Assembly (NCBI GenBank): GCA_902802535.1
Contig: CADCML010000031.1
Span: 1 to 42,664, forward strand
Length of the DNA: 42,664 nucleotides
Reading direction: 5' to 3'
Source: an uncultured Bacteroidia bacterium
GTDB taxonomy: Bacteria > Bacteroidota > Bacteroidia > Bacteroidales > F082
Position numbers and translations under genes: made by a program
Part shown: piece by piece, positions 23,990 through 32,703 of the stretch
How positions within the stretch are numbered: position 1 is the first letter of the stretch
Layout of the letters: every line of letters starts with the position of its first letter
The notes under the pieces: generated by a model
The model's input: the letters and a program-made list of their open reading frames with translations, nothing else
Databases searched by the model: none
Told to the model about the DNA's origin: nothing

Positions 23990-26276
23990 CAACTTCGGAT
24001 TTCAAATCTGCTGCCCGCAGTTTCATCAGATACTCGGCTTTGTCCTTTTGTGCCACAAACCACACCAAATCAGCGGGTTGGAAGGTGATTCGAGCCGATG
24101 GGTTCAGGATGAAATGCCCGTCGCGCTCAATGGCTATCACCATCGCATCGTACTTGTCGGCAAAGCCGGAATTCATCAGCGCAACATCAATGAGAGGACT
24201 GTCAGGCTCCACCTCCACTTTGTACAAATCCACCTCGCCGTCCTCATGCTCCTGAATCAAGACATCATCAAAAGCCTCCACCCTCGGCAAGAGTAGCCGC
24301 AGATGGTCCTCATGCCCAACAAAAGTAATTTTGTCATACGGAAACAGTTGAAAATCAGACTTTGGCAGTTCAATTACTTGCTTGCCGCGTTCCACACTCA
24401 CCACGCTCACATTGAAGTTGTCGCGGAAATCGGTATCCTTGATGATTTGCCCCGAATACACGCTGTCGGGACTGAGCGTCATCTTCTGCAAATGGCAGTT
24501 TTCCTGCAAAATCTCAGGGATGGCAAACACCTGCATCTGCTGCCGCTTGTTGAGGTTATCAAGGAAACGCTCCTCAATATGTTTGTAAAACTTCATCGCA
24601 GGACTTAAAACACGCAGCATCACCGTGAAAATCAACGCAAAACCGATGTTTATCCAATGATACCAAGGACTTCCGACATTCAGTTTTTCCCAGAACAAAT
24701 TGTTCAAGAAATGTTGAATCATGCTGTAAGAAATAACCGCCACAATCACGAAACGCAACACAAAGACAAAGCGAATCAATGATTTGTTGAACTTGTTGGC
24801 TTCCATTAACTTATGGGTCGTATCGGCCAAAGTGTGCTTGAAGCCCATCGCCCAAAGGAAGGGCGAAACCAAAACCAGACTCAAGGCCGTGCCAATGGCC
24901 GAACTCCAAGGTCGCGGCACATATTTCATGATGAACGAACTGGCGAAAAATCCAATCAAAATCACCGCAATGATGATGGCCAAATAAATGACGATGTTCT
25001 TGAACTGCCGCGCCAAGAAACTGCCCATGTTGACCTTCTTTCCGCTCTTTACTTTGATTCCTGAGTCGTTGTTTTCCAATCGGTTAAGCCAACCTTCAGG
25101 GAAATGTTTCGTCACCCAGTTGTAACTTGGAATGGCCGACTTGATGGCGTAAGGCGTGATGAAAGTGGTGATGATAGACACCGAAACGATGATGGGGTAC
25201 AAAAACTCGTCGATGACACCATAATTGAGGCCCAAAGTGGCGATAATGAACGAAAATTCACCGATTTGGCTAAAGCAGAAACCACCTTGCATGGCCTGTT
25301 TCAAGCCCAAACCCGCTATCAAGCGGCCAATCACGTTGCTCAATGGCTTGAAAATGAGCAGCACCAAGGTCACAATGAGGATTTGCCACCAATAATTGAC
25401 CAGAATCTGCGGGTCGACCATCATACCCACGGAAACGAAAAACACCGCGCCAAACAGGTTCTTAATCGGTGTAGTGACCTTGTGAATCATCTCAGCCTCA
25501 AGTGTTTCAGCCAAAATTGAACCCATGATAAAGGCACCCAACGCCGACGAAAAACCCGCCAAATTGGCCAGCACGACCATCATAAAGCACAATCCTACGG
25601 AAAACACTGTCAACGTTTCCTCCGACATGAATTTTCTGGCCCAACGCAACACAGTCGGTACCAAGAAAATGCCGCCCACGAACCAAACCAATAGGAAGAA
25701 TCCTAATTTCAACATACTGGAAACCAATTGCATACCATCGAAACTCTTGCTGACGGCCAAGGTCGAGAGAATCACCATCAGCAAGACGGCCTCAAGGTCT
25801 TCCACCACCAACTCGCCGATGACGTTGCCACTGAACTTCTCGCGGTGCAACTTCATGTCGTCGAAGGCTTTAGCAATAATTGTTGTGGACGAAATCGAAA
25901 GCATGGCACCGAGGAAAATGCATTCCATCTGCGACCAGCCCAAAGCCTTGCCGAGCAAAAATCCGACCACGCACATCGTCACCAATTCGGTGAGCGCAGT
26001 GATGCCAACCGTACCGCCCACTTTCTTCAACTTCTTGAAACTGAACTCCAAGCCGATGCCAAACAGCATGAACACCATGCCGATTTCACTCCAAGTCTCC
26101 ACGCTCGTGTGGTCTTGAATGACAGGAAACCATTCAAAATTCGGCCCAATGAGGAAGCCCGCGATGATGTAGCCCAACACGACAGGCTGTTTCAACCATT
26201 TGAAAATGACGGTGGTAATGCCCGCGGTGACTAAAATCAGGGCAAGGTCGGAGAATAATGCAGGTAGGTTTTCCAT
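23979..26276 (-). CDS. CPA2-family monovalent cation:proton antiporter with TrkA-C domains
   Basis: A 765-residue membrane protein. The N-terminal part (about 1-390) has the 12-13 hydrophobic segments of a CPA2/Kef-type exchanger (ADFs such as LGYIIAGFLIGP, EIGMVFMLFGIGLEFSFKKLK, GAFIMGSILAETLEAEMIHKV). A second hydrophobic block at about 425-570 follows. The C-terminus has two TrkA-C-like ligand domains (about 610-670 and 690-755) but no Rossmann NAD-binding TrkA-N domain. Exchange of Na+ or K+ for protons is the family role; the ion is not predictable. The paralog lies directly upstream in tandem, and this gene has its own promoter. The last residues (ADLKSEVVKS) are encoded by the start of an AT-rich repeat. 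Confidence 0.9.
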   Translation of the reverse strand: MENLPALFSDLALILVTAGITTVIFKWLKQPVVLGYIIAGFLIGPNFEWFPVIQDHTSVETWSEIGMVFMLFGIGLEFSFKKLKKVGGTVGITALTELVTMCVVGFLLGKALGWSQMECIFLGAMLSISSTTIIAKAFDDMKLHREKFSGNVIGELVVEDLEAVLLMVILSTLAVSKSFDGMQLVSSMLKLGFFLLVWFVGGIFLVPTVLRWARKFMSEETLTVFSVGLCFMMVVLANLAGFSSALGAFIMGSILAETLEAEMIHKVTTPIKNLFGAVFFVSVGMMVDPQILVNYWWQILIVTLVLLIFKPLSNVIGRLIAGLGLKQAMQGGFCFSQIGEFSFIIATLGLNYGVIDEFLYPIIVSVSIITTFITPYAIKSAIPSYNWVTKHFPEGWLNRLENNDSGIKVKSGKKVNMGSFLARQFKNIVIYLAIIIAVILIGFFASSFIMKYVPRPWSSAIGTALSLVLVSPFLWAMGFKHTLADTTHKLMEANKFNKSLIRFVFVLRFVIVAVISYSMIQHFLNNLFWEKLNVGSPWYHWINIGFALIFTVMLRVLSPAMKFYKHIEERFLDNLNKRQQMQVFAIPEILQENCHLQKMTLSPDSVYSGQIIKDTDFRDNFNVSVVSVERGKQVIELPKSDFQLFPYDKITFVGHEDHLRLLLPRVEAFDDVLIQEHEDGEVDLYKVEVEPDSPLIDVALMNSGFADKYDAMVIAIERDGHFILNPSARITFQPADLVWFVAQKDKAEYLMKLRAADLKSEVVKS

Positions 26277-26301
26277 AAAATGTGGGTTGTTTATTGGTGT
26301 G

Positions 26302-26332
26302 CAAAATTACAAACTAAACCAATAAAACCAAA
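26302..26332 (-). promoter_or_regulatory. Promoter of the downstream CPA2 antiporter
   Basis: Minus strand TTTG (26332-26329), 19 bases, TAATTTTG (26309-26302), then a leader of about 25 bases to the ATG at 26276. It fits the TTTG-N19-21-TAnnTTTG consensus well. Confidence 0.7.
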
Positions 26333-26344
26333 GGCTTTTGCGAT

Positions 26345-28618
26345 TTATTGTTTGACCGTCATGCATCTGACCAACTCCCGCGCCTTCTCCTCGGAAGCCA
26401 CATACCAAATCGTGTCGCCTTTGTAGAAAAGGGTCGAGGCATCGGGGTTCAGCATGAAGTTGTCGTCGCGCTCAATGGCAATCACCATGGCGTTGTAAGC
26501 ATTGCGGAGATCCGATTCGCGCAGGGTAATGCCAACGAGGGGGTTGCCTTCGTCCAACACAATCTTGTGAATATCAACGTTGCTGTGAGGCCGTTCCTTG
26601 ATGAGCACATCGTCCTCCACCTCCACTATTGGTTTCAGTCGGGCCAATTGCTCCTCGGTGCCGATGAAGGTGATTTCGTCCGAAGGAAACAGCACCAAAT
26701 CCTTCTTTGGCAGGTCGATGATCTCGTCGGCGCGGTCAACACTCACCACGCTTGCGTTATAGCTGTTGCGGAAATCGCAATCGCGGATACGAAGGCCCGC
26801 ATAGTGGCTCTTGGGACTCATAGGCATTTTTGCCAAAGCGAAATTCTCTTGAAGCACCTCCGGAACTATGAACGAGTTCATCGACTCGCGCTTGTTCATG
26901 TTTTCGAGGAAACGCCTCTCAATGCGTTCATACCATCTCATTGCTGGGCTTAATCCCCTGAGCAACAACAGGAAAGCCAACGAAGCAACAATAGCCATGA
27001 TGACATCGTCCATTTGCACGTTGATGGTCCTCCAAAAGTCGTCGTCGAGGAAATGCCTGAAGATATAGGAGGTGATGAACCATGTGACGACGAAACGCAA
27101 GGCATACAAAATCCACACCATCCGGCGGTTGGCCTTGTTCTTCATGACCATCTTCTCGGTCTCGGCGTCCATATCGTGCTTGAAGCCCAATGCCCAAAGG
27201 AAAGGCGAAGTAATCAACAAACTGATTGCCAACGCAATAATATCCAAGTAAGGACGAATCTGATGGTTTTCTATCGGGGTGTAAACAGAGAAGAAAACCA
27301 AAGTCAGGGCAAGGAGAATGGCCGCGTAAAGTATGGCGGTTTTGAGTTGGTTCATGACAAAAGTGCGCATCGTAACGGTGTTGCCGCTCTTTTCCTTGAT
27401 GCTTTTTTCCTTGTTCGCGAAGAAATTCGTCCAACTCTCAGGCACTTTCCGTTCAATCCAATGGAACATCGGCTCGCCGGCCTTAATCATATAAGGTGTG
27501 AGGAAAGTGGTGATGATGGACACCGAAACGATGATGGGATACAGGAAATCGTCGATGACGCCGAAACTCATTCCCACCGTGGCGATGATGAATGAGAACT
27601 CACCGATTTGCCCGAAACACATGCCAGCCCGCACTGAATTGCGGAGATTGTTGCCCGCGAGCAACATGCCCACGCCCGAACTCACCGATTTCAGCACTAC
27701 CACCACAACGGTGATGACCAGAATCTGCCACCAATAATCGACCAAAACCTGCGGATTGACCATCATACCGACCGAAACGAAAAACACCGCGCCGAACAGG
27801 TTCTTGATGGGTGTGGTGAGTTTGTGAATCATCTCTGCCTCAAGCGTTTCGGCCAGAATGGAACCCATGATGAAGGCACCCAAGGCCGACGAGAAACCGG
27901 CTTTGTTGGCCAACCAAACCATGAAGAAGCACAAGCCCACGGAGAACACCGTCAGCGTTTCCTCCGACATGAACTTGCGTGCCCACTTCAGGATGGTGGG
28001 GATGAGAAACACGCCGCCCACATACCAGACCAACAGGAAGAAAACGAGTTTCAACACGCTCATCATCAACTCCTTGCCATCCAATGCCGCACTCACCGAC
28101 ATGGTGGAAAGGATGACCATCATAAGGATGGCGGCCAAGTCCTCAACCACCAAAACGCCGATGACACTGCCCGTGAACTTCTCCCCTTTCATCTTCAAAT
28201 CCTCGAAGGCCTTTGCAATGATGGTCGTAGACGACATAGAGAGCATGGCGCCCAAGAAAATGCTATCCATCTGCGACCAACCCATAGCATAGCCCAACAT
28301 ATAGCCAATAAAGCACATGGAAACCAGTTCTGTAAGGGCGGTAATGCCCACAGTGCCAGCTTGTTTCTTCAATTTCTTGAAACTGAACTCCAGTCCGATG
28401 GCGAACAGCAGGAACACCATGCCGATTTCGCTCCATATCTCCACACTCTCGTGGTCGCGGACAATAGGAAACCAAGGAAAATAAGGCCCGATGAGCAGGC
28501 CCGCGATGATGTAGCCCAACACCAAAGGCTGTTTCAACCATTTGAAAAGCACGGTAGTAACGCCCGCCGTGACGAGAATCAGGGCAAGGTCGGAGAATAG
28601 TTCGGGTATAGATTCCAT
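26345..28618 (-). CDS. CPA2-family monovalent cation:proton antiporter with TrkA-C domains, paralog
   Basis: A 757-residue paralog of the downstream gene with the same layout: an exchanger domain of 12-13 hydrophobic segments (LGYIIAGLLIGPYF, EIGMVFLLFAIGLEFSFKKLK, GAFIMGSILAETLEAEMIHKL), a second hydrophobic block (about 415-560), and two TrkA-C-like domains (from about 600). TrkA-N is absent. The two proteins are almost identical in several stretches (for instance KFMSEETLTVFSVGLCF), which points to a tandem duplication. Differences are concentrated in the linker and the second hydrophobic block. It has its own promoter at 28638-28669. The ion specificity is not known. Confidence 0.9.
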   Translation of the reverse strand: MESIPELFSDLALILVTAGVTTVLFKWLKQPLVLGYIIAGLLIGPYFPWFPIVRDHESVEIWSEIGMVFLLFAIGLEFSFKKLKKQAGTVGITALTELVSMCFIGYMLGYAMGWSQMDSIFLGAMLSMSSTTIIAKAFEDLKMKGEKFTGSVIGVLVVEDLAAILMMVILSTMSVSAALDGKELMMSVLKLVFFLLVWYVGGVFLIPTILKWARKFMSEETLTVFSVGLCFFMVWLANKAGFSSALGAFIMGSILAETLEAEMIHKLTTPIKNLFGAVFFVSVGMMVNPQVLVDYWWQILVITVVVVVLKSVSSGVGMLLAGNNLRNSVRAGMCFGQIGEFSFIIATVGMSFGVIDDFLYPIIVSVSIITTFLTPYMIKAGEPMFHWIERKVPESWTNFFANKEKSIKEKSGNTVTMRTFVMNQLKTAILYAAILLALTLVFFSVYTPIENHQIRPYLDIIALAISLLITSPFLWALGFKHDMDAETEKMVMKNKANRRMVWILYALRFVVTWFITSYIFRHFLDDDFWRTINVQMDDVIMAIVASLAFLLLLRGLSPAMRWYERIERRFLENMNKRESMNSFIVPEVLQENFALAKMPMSPKSHYAGLRIRDCDFRNSYNASVVSVDRADEIIDLPKKDLVLFPSDEITFIGTEEQLARLKPIVEVEDDVLIKERPHSNVDIHKIVLDEGNPLVGITLRESDLRNAYNAMVIAIERDDNFMLNPDASTLFYKGDTIWYVASEEKARELVRCMTVKQ

Positions 28619-28637
28619 AAGGTAGAAATTTGGGGTG

Positions 28638-28669
28638 CAAAATTATGAAACTAATCGGAAAATGGCAAA
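28638..28669 (-). promoter_or_regulatory. Promoter of the upstream CPA2 antiporter
   Basis: Minus strand TTTG (28669-28666), 20 bases, TAATTTTG (28645-28638), with a leader of about 18 bases to the ATG at 28618. The rest of the gap up to 28837 holds nothing else that I can support; a 67-codon open frame there has no family features. Confidence 0.7.
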
Positions 28670-28837
28670 TTTGTTATTTGATGCCTTCCTTTATCGCCTC
28701 CGAGAGGCTGACGGCCTCAATACTCTTTGAGCATTTCGAACAAACCACCGCGAGTTTTCGACCTAAGACAAACCATTCGGATAATGTGGGGCTGATGAAT
28801 GAGGTTTTGAGGGGGATGGTGATGAGTTTCTAAGGTT

Positions 28838-30013
28838 TCAATACACAAACCCAAACATCCAAATAGGAACAGAGTTGCCAAAGGCATATTCAATGTTGTC
28901 TTTCACCAAATAGGCAGTTTCGGCGCTTTTCACCTGTTTGCCGGTCTTGTTTTTTCCACCCACCTCGAAAGTGATGCCGTCGATTTCAAAATCGGAGATT
29001 TTCGATGATGTCACTTTGTATGCCTCCTGCATCCACATGAGAAACAAGGTCTCGCGCATGGTGCCTTCTGTGGGTTTGGTGTCGGAAACGGCAAATGTGA
29101 TGTTGCTGTTGTTCAGGTAGAGTTTTTCCACCTTTTGCAGCAAGGCATCACCTGTGCCTTTTTCGGGCAATGTGTTGAACAACTGCGACGAGGTCAGGTA
29201 TTCAATATAGTCCGGGAGCTGGTTGCGCCCAATTTCAAGATCACGAGCCAGTTTTGAATAGTTGGGCTTGAACGGCACACTATTGGCCAACACATACATG
29301 AGTTTTTTCAACTTTCCAGCCGAGGCGACAGGGATTTCCGCATAATTCGGGATGTCGTGCTCGACGGTCTCATTGACAGCATGCCTCAAACGCAACAGAA
29401 AATCATCCTCTGCGAAAAATGGATAAACGCCTTTCTTGCGGTAATCCTCATAGTATTTCAACGGCCTATGCTCACCGTATGGGAAATCAACATGGCCTTT
29501 CAAAATCTCTTCGATCGTAGCTGTTTTGAGGCTCCATCCGTTGACAATATTGAGGTATTCCCTAAAGGAAAGCCCGGGCATGGTGTATTCTATGGCCCTT
29601 CGACTCAAGTCGGCAGAACCGCCCTTCCTCAAAGCCAAAAGCGAACTACCAGAATAGACCACCGACAGCAGCGGCAACTTGTCATAAATCATCTTGATTT
29701 CCGTCGACCAACCTTTGTACTTGTGGATTTCATCAATGTAGAGCCGTTTGCCGCCGCGTTTGAAGAAATCGTATGCCAACTCATACAAGCCGTGACCCGA
29801 AAAATAAAAGTCATCAGCCTGAACATAAAGCGTTTCCTCCATATTGTCAAACTGTCGGATATGCTGCAACAACAAGGTCGATTTGCCAACGCCCTTTTGT
29901 CCCAAAAGTCCAATAAGGCGGTTGTTCCAATTGATTTTGTCGTGAAACGACCTGACATATTTCTTTGGAGTCAGTTCAAGTGCAATACGAAACGAATCAA
30001 ACAGGGTTTCCAT
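28838..30013 (-). CDS. AAA ATPase with DUF4143 C-terminal domain
   Basis: A 391-residue protein of the Bacteroidota/archaeal AAA-plus-DUF4143 family. Walker A is GQKGVGKSTLLLQH (about 38), and the Walker B-like part is KRLYIDEIHKY (about 92-102). A sensor-like YSGSSLLALRKG and LSRRAIEYTMPGLSFREYL follow. The C-terminal DUF4143 part (about 270-391) has the FEVGGKNKTGKQV stretch (near 355), which resembles a PD-(D/E)XK nuclease core. The role is unknown; these are often accessory, recombining genes. The start is taken at 30013 (METLFDSFRIAL) because a TATTTTTG box (30035-30028) lies just upstream. Three 33-bp-spaced palindromes sit upstream of it. Confidence 0.85.
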   Translation of the reverse strand: METLFDSFRIALELTPKKYVRSFHDKINWNNRLIGLLGQKGVGKSTLLLQHIRQFDNMEETLYVQADDFYFSGHGLYELAYDFFKRGGKRLYIDEIHKYKGWSTEIKMIYDKLPLLSVVYSGSSLLALRKGGSADLSRRAIEYTMPGLSFREYLNIVNGWSLKTATIEEILKGHVDFPYGEHRPLKYYEDYRKKGVYPFFAEDDFLLRLRHAVNETVEHDIPNYAEIPVASAGKLKKLMYVLANSVPFKPNYSKLARDLEIGRNQLPDYIEYLTSSQLFNTLPEKGTGDALLQKVEKLYLNNSNITFAVSDTKPTEGTMRETLFLMWMQEAYKVTSSKISDFEIDGITFEVGGKNKTGKQVKSAETAYLVKDNIEYAFGNSVPIWMFGFVY

Positions 30014-30051
30014 AGCTGAATTTTTGGCAAAAATAGGAATAATTTCCAACA

Positions 30052-30137
30052 TTGCACTCCACAAAGTGAAAAAATCATCAAAAATTGCACTTCGAGAAGT
30101 GCAATTTTATAACAAAAGTGCTTTTCAAGAAGTGCAA
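30052..30137. promoter_or_regulatory. Three palindromes at exact 33-bp spacing upstream of the DUF4143 ATPase
   Basis: The unit is TTGCACTTC-NN-GAAGTGCAA. The centre copy (30085-30104) is perfect and extends to 13-bp arms (30081-30108). The copy to the left (30052-30071) has 8/9 and 7/9 matches, and the one to the right (30118-30137) 6/9 and 9/9. The left copy covers the place where a -33 box for the TATTTTTG at 30028-30035 would lie. This reads as an operator array; a mobile repeat is the alternative. Confidence 0.7.
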
Positions 30138-30149
30138 ATGGGATTAAAC

Positions 30150-31973
30150 TTACTCTGCAAACATCCCGTCAATCAAGTCCTTGTAGCGCTCGGCGATGGC
30201 TTTGCGGCGGATTTTCAGGCTGGGAGTCATTTCGCCGTCGTCGATGGTCCACTCGTGGTCGAGTAGCTCAAAACGCTTAATCTTTTCGTAGTCGCCGAAG
30301 AACTTGTTGTAGCTGTCGACCTCCTTGCGGAAACAGTCGTTAACCGCCTTGGTCTTAATCATTTCCGTATTGTTGGTATAAGGAATATGGTTTTCCTCGC
30401 ACCAGGTCTTCAAATGCTCGAAATTAGGCACGATGAGGGCTGCGGCAAATTTCTGGTTCTCGCCCACCACCATGATGCTGTTGATAAACGCCGATTCGGC
30501 AAAACGATTCTCAATCAAAGCCGGAGAAATATACTTACCCATCGAGTCCTTGAAGATTTCCTTCATGCGCCCCGTGATTTTCAGCAAGCCGTCAGCGTCA
30601 AACTCGCCAATGTCGCCCGTATGGAAATAGCCTTCCTCGTCGATGGCGATTTTGGTCTGCTCCTCGTCCTTGTAGTAGCCCTTCATCACGGGCGAGCCCT
30701 TCACGAGGATTTCTCCCGTTTCGGGATCAATCTTGAACGTCACACTTCCGCATGGCACACCCACCGTTCCCGCCTTGATGATGCCCAAAGCAATGCTGTT
30801 GGTGCAAATCACCGGCGAGGTTTCCGTCAGGCCATAACCCTCAATAATCGGAATCTCCATGGCGGCAAAAAGACGCACCAAACGCGGTTGCAGACTGGCG
30901 CCACCGGAAATAATGAACTCCAAATGACCGCCGAAAGCCTTACGCACATCCTTGAAAACCAACCTATTGGCCCAATACAACTTGAAACGATAGGCACGAT
31001 TGTTTTTCTTTCCCGTCTCGTCATAACGTTCGGCCAGCTTGAAAGCCCACTGGAAGATACGCTTCTTTGCGCCCTTCAGCTTGTCGCCCTTGCGCATGAA
31101 TCCGTTATACACCTTCTCGATGACACGGGGCACCGTAGTGAAATGTTCAGGCTTCACGTCGGCGATATCGCGCATGATGGTGCCAAAGTTCTCCACATAA
31201 TAGGTCGTGTTTCCAAGATACAAGTGCGTATAGAGCACCGAACGCTCGTAAATATGCGACAAAGGCAAAAAACTCACCACCTTATGTGAGCTCGGCACAG
31301 GATAATGCGGCCCATAATGCGCCACACAGCTCATCAGGTTGTAATGCGTCAGCATCACACCTTTCGGTGTGCCCAATGTGCCGGACGTATAGATGATAGT
31401 GGCCACGTCTTCAGGAGCAACGGAATCCTTATGGGCTTGCAAGGCAGCCTGACTCTTCTTGTCGATTTTGACGGAAACCATCATCCCACGCAAGGTCATC
31501 ATACCTTCCACAGGATTGAAAACGAACTCTTTAGGACGCACGGGCATCTTGTCAAGCACGGTTTTCGCCTTTTTATGGAGCAGAGAGCCTTCAACAAACA
31601 CCACCTTGGGTTCGGCATGGTTGAGAATGTGCTCGTAGTCGCTCTGGCGCGCCGTCGGATAAATTGGCACCAAGATGGCTCCAATCTGCTGGACGGCAAA
31701 ATCCACCATGTTCCACTGTGGACAATTGTTGGAAATCAATGCAATACGGTCGCCTTTGCTCACACCAAGACCTATCAAACCTTGGCTGATGGTATCCGTC
31801 ATTTTCAAAAAGTCGCGGCTGATGTATTTCTTCCATTCACCCTCCACCTTGCTGGCGAACATCACTTTCTTTTTGCCATACTTTTCAACAAACCTCGGCA
31901 GCAGGTCGAAAGTGCGGGAAGGTATGTCAGGATAGGCCTGAACGGTTTTTCCGTTGATTTTTTTGCTTTCCAT
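30150..31973 (-). CDS. Long-chain fatty acid-CoA ligase (AMP-forming)
   Basis: A 607-residue adenylate-forming enzyme that activates fatty acids to acyl-CoA through an acyl-AMP. The P-loop-like motif is IIYTSGTLGTPKGVMLTHYN (about 195-215, where the family has TSGTTG). Further motifs are YGLTETSP (about 380), HTGDIGEFD (about 455), TGRMKEIFKDSMGKYISP (A8, about 472) and PSLKIRRK at the C-terminus. It resembles FadD15/LACS-type ligases of Bacteroidetes. I take the start at 31973 (MESKKINGK), because the earlier start lacks family similarity. It diverges from the phosphopantetheinyl transferase gene, 163 bases away. No clear -33 box was found. Confidence 0.92.
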   Translation of the reverse strand: MESKKINGKTVQAYPDIPSRTFDLLPRFVEKYGKKKVMFASKVEGEWKKYISRDFLKMTDTISQGLIGLGVSKGDRIALISNNCPQWNMVDFAVQQIGAILVPIYPTARQSDYEHILNHAEPKVVFVEGSLLHKKAKTVLDKMPVRPKEFVFNPVEGMMTLRGMMVSVKIDKKSQAALQAHKDSVAPEDVATIIYTSGTLGTPKGVMLTHYNLMSCVAHYGPHYPVPSSHKVVSFLPLSHIYERSVLYTHLYLGNTTYYVENFGTIMRDIADVKPEHFTTVPRVIEKVYNGFMRKGDKLKGAKKRIFQWAFKLAERYDETGKKNNRAYRFKLYWANRLVFKDVRKAFGGHLEFIISGGASLQPRLVRLFAAMEIPIIEGYGLTETSPVICTNSIALGIIKAGTVGVPCGSVTFKIDPETGEILVKGSPVMKGYYKDEEQTKIAIDEEGYFHTGDIGEFDADGLLKITGRMKEIFKDSMGKYISPALIENRFAESAFINSIMVVGENQKFAAALIVPNFEHLKTWCEENHIPYTNNTEMIKTKAVNDCFRKEVDSYNKFFGDYEKIKRFELLDHEWTIDDGEMTPSLKIRRKAIAERYKDLIDGMFAE

Positions 31974-32136
31974 ATCCACTGAAAAAACGGTGCGAAGATA
32001 AAACAAAATTCAATCAAAACTATTTTTTATCCAAACGATGCGCAATTTTATGAACAAAAGGGAAGATTTTATCAATGAAATCATTTTTATCGCCAATATT
32101 TCCAATATTGCGTATTTTTGCGGCAAAATTCTCCTC

Positions 32137-32703
32137 ATGGTATCCATTTTCGACGATATGAGCCTGGTCACCGACGACGAAGTCAAAAGAATGCTTCCTT
32201 TGGTGGACGAACGACGCCGCAATGAAGCCTTGCGCTATAAGCACCTGTTCGGGCAATACAGCTGCCTCAAGTCGTGGTTGATGCTGCAAGAGCTACTGAA
32301 GCCATTGGGCATCAACGATTTGGAGTGCAGTTTCAACGAGCATGGCAAGCCTTTCCTGAAGCACCATCCCGATGTTCACTTCAACCTCAGCCATTGCAAA
32401 AACGGCATAGCTGTGGCTGTCGACAATGCGCCCATTGGCATCGACATCGAGTGTTATCGCAACATTGACGATGCCTTGATTCGCAAAACAATGAACGACA
32501 ACGAAATAGCCCTCATCGAATCCGCTCCCGACCCGTTGGAAACCTTCATTGCCTTTTGGACGAAAAAAGAAGCCGTGCTGAAACTGCGCGGCACAGGCAT
32601 CAGCACGGACTTGTATCAAACGCTCGACGGTATAGGCTACCGTCTCGAAACGCACATCAATAAGGAGAAACACTACGCTTGGAGCGTGGCTTATTGGGAT
32701 TAG
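32137..32703 (+). CDS. 4'-phosphopantetheinyl transferase
   Basis: A 188-residue enzyme that moves the phosphopantetheine arm from CoA to carrier proteins. The magnesium-binding GIDIE (D103 and E105, residues 101-105) and the FWTKKEAVLK motif (140-149, E145 and K149) are intact. The N-terminal half is a short helical domain as in the Sfp/AcpT type. I start at 32137 (MVSIFDDMSLV); a longer frame from 32038 runs through the promoter-like TATTTTTG at 32113-32120. It could serve acyl-carrier or secondary-metabolite carrier proteins; none is encoded nearby. Its stop overlaps the convergent carbamate kinase stop by 4 bases. Confidence 0.88.
   Translation: MVSIFDDMSLVTDDEVKRMLPLVDERRRNEALRYKHLFGQYSCLKSWLMLQELLKPLGINDLECSFNEHGKPFLKHHPDVHFNLSHCKNGIAVAVDNAPIGIDIECYRNIDDALIRKTMNDNEIALIESAPDPLETFIAFWTKKEAVLKLRGTGISTDLYQTLDGIGYRLETHINKEKHYAWSVAYWD

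Noticed and set aside
27824-28600. 258-codon plus-strand frame inside the second antiporter
   Set aside because: It reads as His/Gln-rich nonsense antisense to a clear membrane protein.
28630-28833. 67-codon plus-strand frame before the DUF4143 gene
   Set aside because: It overlaps the antiporter promoter and shows no protein-like features.
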